DNA from: Streptomyces bluensis
GTDB taxonomy: Bacteria; Actinomycetota; Actinomycetes; Streptomycetales; Streptomycetaceae
DNA length: 64,000 nt
NCBI RefSeq assembly: GCF_014650715.1
Contig: NZ_BMVM01000012.1
Coordinates: 186,001 to 250,000 of the forward strand
Direction: 5' to 3'
The notes beneath the pieces were generated by a model, which was not told the origin of the DNA, ran no database searches, and worked only from the letters and a program-made list of their open reading frames with translations. A program made the position numbers and the translations under genes. Positions 25,218-33,700 of this stretch are shown piece after piece (position 1 is the stretch's first letter; each line of letters starts with the position of its first letter).

Positions 25218-27938
25218 TCACCACGCCGTGCCGCGCCGCGCCCGCCGTCGCTCGTACCGCGTCCTGGCCGCCAGGAGGCCGAGGGCGTACAGCGCCAGGA
25301 CGGCGGCGAGCAGCAGGTAGTACACCGCCGGAAGCGGGGTCAGGCCGAGCAGCGGCCCGAGCGGTGACGGTGGCAGCAGCAGCCCGATGGCGGCCAGCGC
25401 CGCAGCGGCCCAGGCGACCGGGCCCGGCCCGCGCCCCTCGGCGCCGCGGCGGCCGATCCGCAGCAGCAGCATCACCAGGGCCTGGGTGAGCAGGTTCTCG
25501 GTGAACCAGCCGGAGTGGAACGCCGCCTCGCCGTCCCCCGTGCCCGGACCGTGCAGCGCGAGCGCGAGGGCGCCGAACGTGGCCAGGTCGGCGACGGCGT
25601 TGAGCACGCCGAAACCGGTGATGAAGCGCAGCAGGTCGCGTGGGCGCAACACGGTCGGGCGGCGCAGCACCGAGGGGTCCGGGCGGTCGTAGGCGAAGGC
25701 GAGCTGGGCCGCGTCGAAGCACAGGTTCTGCAGCAGGACCTGCGCCGGCAGCATCGGCAGGAACGGCAGGAGCAGGCCCGCGCAGAGCATCGCGATGACG
25801 TTGCCGAGGTTCGAGGACAGCGTGGCGCGCAGGTATGTGGCGATGTTGCCGCCCGCGTGCCGGCCCGCGCCGATGGCGTGGGCGATCGAGGTGAGGTCCT
25901 TCTCGGCGAGCACCACGTCGGCGCCCTCACGGACCACGTCGGCGGCGTCGCGCGGGGCGATGCCGACGTCCGCGGCGCGCAGGGCGGGCAGATCGTTGAC
26001 GCCGTCGCCGAGGAAGCCCACGGTGTGCCCGGCGGTCCGCAGCACGGTGGTGATACGGGCCTTGTGTTCGGGGGTGCAGCGGGCGAAGACGGTGGTACGG
26101 CGGGCCAGCGCGGCGAGTTCGGCGTCGGTGAGGCCGTCGATGCGGTCGGCGGTGAGCAGGGCGTCCTCGGCGACGGGGATGCCGAGGTCGCGGCAGGCGC
26201 GGGCGGCGGTGCCGGGGTGGTCGCCGGTGAGGACCTTGACGGTGACGCCCTGGTCGGTGAGGACGTTCAGTGCGTCGGCGGCGGTGGGTGCGAGCGCGTC
26301 GCGCAGGGTGACCAGGCCGCGGAAGGTGAGGCCGCGTTCGTCGGCCGGGGTGTAGGGGCGGGTGCGCGCCGGGCGTTCGGCGGTGGCGACCGCCAGGACG
26401 CGCAGCCCGCTCTCGGCCTGCCGGGCGGCGAGGCCGCGCAGCCGTATCCGCTCGTCCTCGGCGAGTGCGCAGCGCTCGATGACGGCTTCGACGTCTCCCT
26501 TGACGACCAGGGTGTGTACGCCGAGACGGCCGGGAGCCGGAGTGCGGATGACGGCGGTGGCGAGGCGGCGGGCCGGGTCGAAGGGGATGGCCGCCGTCCC
26601 GTCGTACGCCATGAGCTCGTCCTCGTCGGCCGCGTCGAGTATCGCCTCGTCGAGGGCGTCGGGCTCGGGCAGGTCGGCGAGTTGCAGGGTCCACCAGGCG
26701 TTCACGGCGGCCCAGTGCAGGACCTCGGGGTCGTCCTGGCCGTCCGGGCCGAGGGCGCGGTGGACGATCGGGCGATCCTGGGTGAGGGTGCCGGTCTTGT
26801 CCAGGCACAGCACGTCCACGGCGCCGACGTCGTGCAGCACGGGCAGCCGTTTGACGATCACTCCGTGGGCGCGGGCCAGAGTCGAGGCCCCGCGGGCCAG
26901 GCAGGTGGTGACGAGAACCGGCAGCATCTCCGGCGTCAGCCCGACCGCCACGGCGACGGCGAACGGCAGCGTCTCCAGGCCGCGCCCGCGCAGCGCCGCG
27001 TTGGCCATGAGGACCAGCGGCGGGGTGAGCAGCATGAACCGGATCAGGATCCAGGAGATGCCCTGCACGGAACGGTCGAAGGTGCTCGCCTCCGGCCGGC
27101 GGGTGCCGCCGCCGGTGCCGGTGCCGCCGCCGGTGCCGGTGCCGCCGCCGTGGGCGGTGGCGAACCGGGTGTGCGCGCCGGTCGCGGTGACGATCGCGGT
27201 GGCGCTGCCGGAGGCGACGCTGCTGCCCTGGAAACACAGCTGCGGCTGCTCGAACAGTCCGCCGACGGAGCCGGTGGGGACGTTCAGGGCCTCGGGGACG
27301 TCGGCGGCGTACTTCCCGGCCGGTGCCGACTCTCCCGTCAGTGCGGCCTGGTGCAGTGTCAGGCCGCTCGCGCGCAGCAGTCGTACGTCTGCCGGGACCA
27401 GGTCGCCCGGACCGAGGCGTACCACGTCGCCGGGTACGAGCTCGCTCACGGGGACCTCGCGGGCCGTCGGCGCCACGTCCTCGTCGTCCGCGCGCCGCAG
27501 CACGGTGGCGGTGGTGGCGACCAGCTCGCGCAGCCCGGCCATGGACCGGTCGGCCCGGTGCTCACCGGACGCGCGCAGCGCGCAGCTGACCACGACGAGG
27601 AAGAGGATCACCAGGGCCGTGCCCCAGGCGAAGACGGCTGCCGACACCAGCCCGAGGCACCCCAGCACCGCGGTGAACGGATCCCGCAGACTGCGCACGA
27701 ACAGCCGCGGCCAGGAGGCCTCCCGCCGGGCCGGAACCGTGTTCTCGCCCAGGCGGGCCAGCCGCTCCTCGGCCTGCGCCTCCGTCAGACCGCGGGGACC
27801 GCTGTCGAGCCGGCGCAGCACCTCCAGCACGGTCGGCACAGCGGTCGGCACAGCGGTCGGCGCCGCGGATTCCGGATGAGTCCCCGCGGTGGCGACACCA
27901 GCGATACCGGGGGTACCGGCGACCTCCGCGTCAGCCAC
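25218..27938 (-). CDS. P-type ATPase, magnesium-importing (MgtA-like, type IIIB)
   Basis: 906 residues. It has the ATPase N-terminal pattern (LTEAQAEERLARLGENTVPA), actuator loop LTGESAPAG, phosphorylation site DVLCLDKTGTLTQD, VKGDVEAV, LTGDHPGTAARACRDLGIPV, hinge FLGDGVNDLPALRAADVGI, and MgtA-like LSSNLGNVIAMLCAGLLLPFLPMLP plus QNLCFDAAQLAFAYDRPD near the C-terminus. These favour Mg2+ import at the membrane. A Gly-Thr repeat (GTGGGTGTGGG) lies in the cytoplasmic loop near residue 268 and VPTA repeats near residue 30. The GTG start overlaps the arsR-like stop by 8 bp, so the two form an operon. Confidence 0.88.
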   Translation of the reverse strand: MADAEVAGTPGIAGVATAGTHPESAAPTAVPTAVPTVLEVLRRLDSGPRGLTEAQAEERLARLGENTVPARREASWPRLFVRSLRDPFTAVLGCLGLVSAAVFAWGTALVILFLVVVSCALRASGEHRADRSMAGLRELVATTATVLRRADDEDVAPTAREVPVSELVPGDVVRLGPGDLVPADVRLLRASGLTLHQAALTGESAPAGKYAADVPEALNVPTGSVGGLFEQPQLCFQGSSVASGSATAIVTATGAHTRFATAHGGGTGTGGGTGTGGGTRRPEASTFDRSVQGISWILIRFMLLTPPLVLMANAALRGRGLETLPFAVAVAVGLTPEMLPVLVTTCLARGASTLARAHGVIVKRLPVLHDVGAVDVLCLDKTGTLTQDRPIVHRALGPDGQDDPEVLHWAAVNAWWTLQLADLPEPDALDEAILDAADEDELMAYDGTAAIPFDPARRLATAVIRTPAPGRLGVHTLVVKGDVEAVIERCALAEDERIRLRGLAARQAESGLRVLAVATAERPARTRPYTPADERGLTFRGLVTLRDALAPTAADALNVLTDQGVTVKVLTGDHPGTAARACRDLGIPVAEDALLTADRIDGLTDAELAALARRTTVFARCTPEHKARITTVLRTAGHTVGFLGDGVNDLPALRAADVGIAPRDAADVVREGADVVLAEKDLTSIAHAIGAGRHAGGNIATYLRATLSSNLGNVIAMLCAGLLLPFLPMLPAQVLLQNLCFDAAQLAFAYDRPDPSVLRRPTVLRPRDLLRFITGFGVLNAVADLATFGALALALHGPGTGDGEAAFHSGWFTENLLTQALVMLLLRIGRRGAEGRGPGPVAWAAAALAAIGLLLPPSPLGPLLGLTPLPAVYYLLLAAVLALYALGLLAARTRYERRRARRGTAW

Positions 27939-28293
27939 CGGCTTCGTACAGTCGGCGTACCGACGCGGGGGCCTGCCGCGAGCGCGCGGTCAGCTGCCCG
28001 ACCATCACCCGCACCACGGTCACGATGTCGGGATCGTCGACGTAGTAGACCTGCCGCCGGCCCTCACGGCGTGAGCGCACGAGCCCGGCGAGCTTCAGCT
28101 TCGCCAGGTGCTGGCTGACCGCGGGCAGCGCACCGCCCACCCGGTCGGCGAGGTGCGTGACATCGCTCTCGCCCTGGGACAACGCCCACACCAGGTGCAG
28201 CCGTGCCGACGAGGCGAGCAGCCCGAACGCCGCGGCCGCCTCCGCCAGAACCTCGGCGGACGGATCGTCGAAGCCACCAGCGTCTGCCGCCAC
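27931..28293 (-). CDS. ArsR/SmtB-family regulator co-transcribed with the P-type ATPase
   Basis: Start chosen at GTG 28293, where GGGAGAGGACT lies directly upstream; the frame opens at a TTG at 28326. The protein has the ArsR winged helix: FGLLASSARLHLVWALSQGESDVTHLADRVGGALPAVSQHLAKLKLAGLVRSRREGRRQVYYVDDPDIVTVV (in pieces). No Cys is present. Regulators of this branch often carry metal ligands on alpha-5. Overlap with the ATPase gene implies regulation of that transporter, presumably in response to a divalent metal. Confidence 0.85.
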   Translation of the reverse strand: MAADAGGFDDPSAEVLAEAAAAFGLLASSARLHLVWALSQGESDVTHLADRVGGALPAVSQHLAKLKLAGLVRSRREGRRQVYYVDDPDIVTVVRVMVGQLTARSRQAPASVRRLYEAGG

Positions 28294-28405
28294 AGTCCTC
28301 TCCCGTCCCGTCCTGATCACTGTCAACGCACGCGCGCCGTCCCAGTGTAGGTGCCGGTTCCGGCGCCCTTGCGCGCCGTCGGCCGGGTGATGGGGGGCTC
28401 CTCGG

Positions 28406-29557
28406 TCAGTCCTCCTCGTAGTAGTTGTTGACCACGACGTCCGGCTCGTCGTCGCTGAACGCCTCGTTCAGCAGCGCGCCGCCGACCAGACCGGCCGCTC
28501 CGGCGCCGATGAGTGCGCCGGTGCCGAAGCGGCGCCCCCCGTCCTGCTGCTGGCGGTCGTGGTGGTGGTCTCCGTACGACTGCCCGTACTGCTGCCCGTA
28601 CGACTGCCCGTGCGCCTGCTGCGGATAGCCCTGCGGCGCTCCCTGCGGATACCCCTGCTGGGGCGGCGTGTAGAACGGCGGCGCGGTGGTCTGCACCCGC
28701 TGCGCGCACCCGGCGCACGCCTGGGTCGGCCGGGGCACGCCCCACTGCGGGGACCACGTCACCGTCGTCGTGCCGGGGCCGTGGCTGGGGTCGAAGAAGC
28801 ACGTCACGGAGGAACTCCCTGGGGGATGGGGTGATGCGGCGAACGTGGGCGCGGGCGAGGAGATGACGGTCGGCGTCGGGACGACGGGCGTGGGCGCGGG
28901 TGCGGGTGCGGGCGGCACGTACGAGGTGGTGCTCATCTGCGGCGAGGCAGGCGAGGAAGGCGAGGCAGCGGGTGCCGGGCTCGGCGCCGTCTCCCGCAGG
29001 ACGTCCACGCCGTAGTCGGCGGCGATGCCCGCGAGCCCGGACGCGTAGCCCTGGCCGACGGCGCGGAACTTCCACTCCGCGCCGTGCCGGTACAGCTCGC
29101 CGAAGACCAGCGCCGTCTCGCTCGACAGGCCGCCGGACGCGAGGTCGAAGCGGGCCAGTTCGGCGTTGCCCTCACGGTCGAGGACGCGGATGTGGGCGCG
29201 GTGCACCTGTCCGAAGCTCTGGCCACGGGAGGCGCCCTCGTAGAGGGACACCGGGAAGACGATCTTCACCACATGGCCCGGGACCCGGGCGAGGTCGACG
29301 TGGATCCGCTGGTCGTCGCCGTCGACGGGGCTTCCGCCGCCGGTGTGGCGGACCGAGCCGTCCGGGCTGGTCAGGTTGTTGAAGAAGACGAAGTGCTCGT
29401 CGGACAGCACCTTCCCCGACTGGTCGCACAGCAGCGCGCTGGCGTCCAGCTCGTAGCCGGTGTTCGCCTGCCAGCCCAGCCCGACCGTCACGGCAGTCAG
29501 GCCCGGGGCCTGCTTGCTCAGCGACACGTTGCCGCCCTTGGTCAGGGAGACGCTCAT
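28406..29557 (-). CDS. TerD-family protein with Gln/Tyr-rich C-terminal extension
   Basis: ATG 29557 (MSVSLTKGGNVSLSK) is preceded by GGAGG and is the standard TerD start. Residues 1-175 are a TerD domain (GLGW, ELDASALLCDQSGKVLSDEHFVFFNNL, HTGGG, HVDLARVP, FPVSLYEG, LVFGELYRHGAEWKFRAVGQGY), including acidic loops that bind Ca2+ in homologues. Then follow a Pro/Ala-rich linker, a CFFDPSHGPGTTTVTW block with two nearby CxxC-like cysteines (ACAGCAQ), repeats of QGYPQ/GQSYGQQ, and a Gly-rich LIGAGAAGLVGGALL segment ending NNYYEED. TerD proteins serve tellurite and stress responses. Length 383. Confidence 0.88.
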   Translation of the reverse strand: MSVSLTKGGNVSLSKQAPGLTAVTVGLGWQANTGYELDASALLCDQSGKVLSDEHFVFFNNLTSPDGSVRHTGGGSPVDGDDQRIHVDLARVPGHVVKIVFPVSLYEGASRGQSFGQVHRAHIRVLDREGNAELARFDLASGGLSSETALVFGELYRHGAEWKFRAVGQGYASGLAGIAADYGVDVLRETAPSPAPAASPSSPASPQMSTTSYVPPAPAPAPTPVVPTPTVISSPAPTFAASPHPPGSSSVTCFFDPSHGPGTTTVTWSPQWGVPRPTQACAGCAQRVQTTAPPFYTPPQQGYPQGAPQGYPQQAHGQSYGQQYGQSYGDHHHDRQQQDGGRRFGTGALIGAGAAGLVGGALLNEAFSDDEPDVVVNNYYEED

Positions 29558-29633
29558 GCAGATCCTCCGCAACCGCTCACGCTTCCCGCGATCGTCGTGA
29601 CCAACGCGACCTCAGCCCCTTCCAGTTCCTGAC

Positions 29634-29727
29634 TTGCGCAATGAACGCTGGCGATTCGGCGACGACTCGCCGACGACCCGCCACAACTCCGAAACTATTC
29701 ATAGACTTGCGCAATCAGGCAACTCAT
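29634..29727. promoter_or_regulatory. Two TTGCGCAA sites in the terD/GlsB divergent promoter
   Basis: GACTTGCGCAAT occurs twice, with TTGCGCAA at 29634-29641 and at 29707-29714. The second is followed by N5 and CAACTCAT (29720-29727), identical to the site at 23516. The 73-bp distance is about seven helical turns, compatible with cooperative binding. Confidence 0.6.
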
Positions 29728-29781
29728 TGCGTCGGTTTCCGGCGGACCCCGCCCGGCCCGACCCGACTGGAGGACCACAAC

Positions 29782-30048
29782 GTGGGCATCATCAGCTGGA
29801 TCATCCTCGGCCTGCTCGCCGGAGCCATCGCCAAGATCCTGCTGCCCGGCCGCGACCCGGGTGGACTGATCGGCACCACCCTCATCGGCATCGCGGGCGC
29901 CTTCCTCGGCGGCTGGCTCTCGGCCCGCTTCCTCGACCGTCCGGTGGAGAAGGAGTTCTTCGACCTCTACACCTGGGGCGCGGCGATCGGCGGCTCCCTG
30001 GTGCTGCTCATCGGCTACCGCCTGCTGTTCGGCAACTCGCGCGACTGA
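29782..30048 (+). CDS. GlsB/YeaQ/YmgE-family small membrane protein
   Basis: GTG 29782 follows GGAGGA by 7 bp. The 88-residue protein has three membrane helices with the family's Gly-rich signature (ISWIILGLLAGAIAKILLPGRDPGGLIGTTLIGIAGAFLGGWLS, in part). These proteins are stress-linked in many bacteria with unclear biochemistry (transglycosylase-associated in name only). The C-terminal part (EFFDLYTWGAAIGGSLVLLIGYRLLFG) is normal. It shares a divergent promoter with the TerD gene. Confidence 0.88.
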   Translation: MGIISWIILGLLAGAIAKILLPGRDPGGLIGTTLIGIAGAFLGGWLSARFLDRPVEKEFFDLYTWGAAIGGSLVLLIGYRLLFGNSRD

Positions 30049-30742
30049 AGGTAGCGCTGACACCGGCTCATATCAGCCACAGTGGGCGGCGACGGAAAGC
30101 AGTAGATCCCGGAATGTCCGGCCCCGAGACCCCGGAATCCCGAGATCCGGGCAGGCGCCCACCCGCGATCACCGGCACGTAGCGGCGACCACGGGCACGT
30201 ACCGGCTGCACGACCGGCCACGCGACCGGCTGCCGCTCGACCGGCACAGGCGCCCGCGCCGGCGGGCGCGACGGCCAGTGGCCCGCCGCGCCCGTTCCCG
30301 TCACCGCGTCGTTCGGCGCCGGTCCCTCCCCTCGTGGGGACCGGTGCCGAACGGTGAGGGCCTCGATCCGCGTGTGCCGACTGGTGCGGATCGAGAACAG
30401 GCGGATCCGTGGGCGACGCGATCGCGGTCCGCTGGGGACCGACTCCACGGATCTCCGGATCTCCAGGTCTCCGGGCTCACACGTCGAGACCGTCGCCGTC
30501 GTTTCGTGACTCCGACAAAAGATGGCCGAGAACATGCGGCGTCATGTTGTCTCTCCGAGCGTGAACTGATGGCCTGTCCGGGCGCCGCGCGATGGAATCG
30601 CTACTGCGTCCTGATCCTTCCAGCTGTGGCTCCCGCGGAGGAGGTTCCGGTACCGGTGCGATGACTTAATCGCAGGTCATCCGTATAAAGTGAGTTTTCC
30701 GGTCCGGATGTCCAGGCGCGGGGCAATGAGGGGAAGTGAGGA
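30049..30742. other. 694-bp intergenic region with no supported gene
   Basis: Open frames on both strands here lack ribosome sites and recognisable composition. The stretch contains a cluster of inverted repeats (listed separately) and an AT-richer part near 30485-30550 and 30660-30700, which may be the promoter of the following large gene. Confidence 0.6.
30251..30395. repeat. Three successive inverted repeats
   Basis: Stem 1 is CGCCCGC/GCGGGCG (30251-30257 and 30262-30268). Stem 2 is a 16-bp arm GTTCGGCGCCGGTCCC at 30311-30326 with its partner at 30337-30352, one G-T wobble, extended by TCACC/GGTGA outside. Stem 3 is CTCGATCCGC/GCGGATCGAG (30362-30371, 30386-30395). No T-run follows. They could form a structured RNA or a multi-hairpin terminator. 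Confidence 0.65.
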
Positions 30743-33700
30743 GTGGAGACCTTGGGTTCCGGCTCGGGGGCGCGCACGGCCTTCGCGGAACGTCTCGCCC
30801 TGCTGTACAAGGAGGCCGGTAACCCTCCCCTCAAGAGCGTGTCCGAGGCGGTCGTCCGGCTTCAGCGGGTCGACGAACGAGGGCGTCCCGTACGGGTGTC
30901 CGCTCAGCGGATCAGCGACTGGCGACGGGCCAAGAACGTGCCCGCCCAGTTCACCGCCCTCGCGGCGGTACTGCACATCCTGATCCCCCAGGCACGGCGC
31001 CAGCAGCCCACCCCCGTCTCCCCCGGCCTGTACGACCTGACCCAGTGGCAGCGCCTGTGGGAGCACGCGCTCGCCGACCCGGTGGGCGACCCCTCCGCGA
31101 CCTCCACGGAAGAAGGGGAAGCGGAAGAGAGGAAAACGGGCGAGAAGAGGGACAAGGGAGAGAAGGGCGAGAAGGGCGACAGCGGCAAGGAACCGGCATC
31201 GCGCGCAACTCCCGTTGTTCCGGGGGTGGTCTGCCCGTACCGGGGGCTGGCCTCGTACCGTCAGCAGGACGCCCGGTGGTTCTTCGGCCGGGAGCGGAGC
31301 ACGGACGCCCTCGTGGCCCAGCTGCGCGCGGCGGAGGAGCCCGGCGGCCTGGTCATGCTCGTCGGCGCCTCGGGGGCGGGCAAGTCGTCCCTGCTGAACG
31401 CCGGTCTGGTCACCGCGTTGCGCAACGGCGCGCTGGAAGCGGACGCGGAGGACGACGGCCGGGAACGGCACGTTCTCCAACTCGTGCCGGGAGCCGACCC
31501 TCTTGGGGAGCTGACCCGCCGGATCCCCGAACTCGCCCACTTGGTCTGTGCGTCAGGGCCGTCCGCGACACCACAGCCCGGTACGCCGCAGCCCGGTACG
31601 CCCTCCTTCGCCCGCGCCGTCCGGGAAGCCGTCACCGCCTGGGCGCACCGCGAAGCCCGGACCGCGGCGCGTCCGGTCGTCATCGTGGACCAGTTCGAGG
31701 AGACGTTCACCCTCTGCCCGGACGAGGCGAGTCGACGCGCCTTCATCGAGATCCTCCACGCCGCCTGCACCCCCGCCGAACCGGTTGAACCAAGCAAACC
31801 GAGCGAACCGGAAGTCCCGGCCCCCGTCCTCGTAGTCCTCGGCATACGCGCCGACTTCTACGAGCAGTGCCTCGGATACCCCGAACTGGCCGACGCGTTG
31901 CAGCACCGGCACATGGTGCTCGGGCCGCTCACCACCGCCGAGTTGCGTGAGGCGGTGACCGGGCCGGCCAAGTCGGTGGGGCTGGAGCTCGAACCGGGCC
32001 TCGCGGAGCTGATCGTCCGGGAGGTGAGCGCCGACGGTCCGCGCGGGGCGCACGACGCGGGGGTGCTGCCGCTGCTCTCCCACGCCCTGCTCGCCACCTG
32101 GCAGCGGCGGAAGGCGGGACGGCTGACGCTGACCGGCTACCGCGCGGCGGGCGGCATCCAGGGAGCCGTGGCGGCGACCGCCGAGCGGGCCTGGTCCGGG
32201 CTCGACCCGGCGGCCCGTACGGCCACGAGGCTGCTCCTGCTCAGGCTGGTACGGCTGGGCGAGGACACCCCGGCCACCCGCAGGCGGGGCACACGGCGCC
32301 AGTTGGCCCAGGAGTCGGCGAACCCGGGCAAGACGGAGGAGTCGCTCGAAGCGCTGGTGCGCGCCCGGTTGGTGACGCTCGACGCGGAGACCGTGGAGAT
32401 CACCCACGAAGCGCTGCTCCACGCCTGGCCGCGGCTGCGTGACTGGATCGACGAGGACCGGGGCGGCAATCTGCTGCGGCAGCGGCTGGAGGAGGACGGC
32501 AGGGCCTGGGAGGGCTCGAACCGCGACTCGTCGCTGCTCTACCGGGGTTCGCGGCTGGAGCAGGCCCACACCTGGGCGACCTCCGCCCGGGACGCGGGGG
32601 ACACCTTTCTGACCCGTAGCGCGGTGGAGTTCCTGGCCGCCTCGGTCAGGCTGCGCAGACGCACGGTGTGGCTCGGGCGGAGCGCGGTGTCGGCGCTGGT
32701 CGCGCTGGCGGTCCTGGCCGTCGGCGCGGCGGTCGTCGCGTGGCAGCAGCGCAACGAAGCGGTGTTCGAGCAGGTGATGGCCGAGGCCGACCGCGCCCAG
32801 TCCAATGATCCGTCGCTGTCCGCCCAACTCTCCCTGGTGGCACACCGCCTGCGCCCGGACGACGCGGACGCCGGCAACCGGCTGATCTCGATCGTGAACG
32901 CGCCGCTGGCCACGCCCCTGCTCGGGCACACCGGCGCCGTCTACCTCACCTCGTTCAGCCCGAACGGCCGCACCCTCGCCACCGCCAGCTACGACCGGAC
33001 CGTACGCCTGTGGGACGTGAGCGACCCGGGCCGCCCCAGGAAGCTCGGCAAGCCGCTCACCGACCACACGAGTTGGGTGAGCAGCGCGGTGTTCAGCCCG
33101 GACGGCCACACCCTCGCCAGCGCGGGCGACGACGGCACGATCCGGTTGTGGAACGTGCGGGACCCCCGCCGACCGGCCCGGCGCGGTGGGCCCCTCACCG
33201 GCCACGAGGGCACGATCTACCTGGTCGCCTTCAGCCCGGACGGACGCACCCTGGCCTCGGTCGGCGAGGACCGCACCGTGCGCCTGTGGAACGTGGCCGA
33301 CCCGGACCGGCCGAAGCCGCTCGACACGTTGACCGGCCACACCGCCGCCGTACGGTCCGTCGCGTTCAGCCCGGACGGGCGCACGCTGGCGACGGGCGGC
33401 GACGACGACACCGTGCGACTGTGGAACGTGACCGACCCGGCACGCGCCACTCGCATCGGCTCCCCCCTCACCGGCCACACGGACCTGGTCCACTCCGTGG
33501 CCTTCCGGCCCGACGGCCGCACCCTCGCCAGCGGCAGCGCGGACCACACCATCCGGCTGTGGGACGTGACCGACCCGGCCCACGCCTCACCGATCGGCTC
33601 ACCCCTCACCGGCCACACCGGCCCCATCTGGTCCGTGGCCTTCAGCCCGGACGGGGAACAGCTCGCCGCCGCCAGCGCGGACAGCACGGCGAGCCTGTGG

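Noticed and set aside
25515..28118. 867-residue frame opposite the Mg P-ATPase
   Set aside because: Antisense shadow; composition typical of the reverse of a GC-rich gene.
30068..30535. 155-residue minus-strand ORF in the gene-free region
   Set aside because: No ribosome site, low-complexity Arg/Pro composition, overlaps the hairpin cluster.
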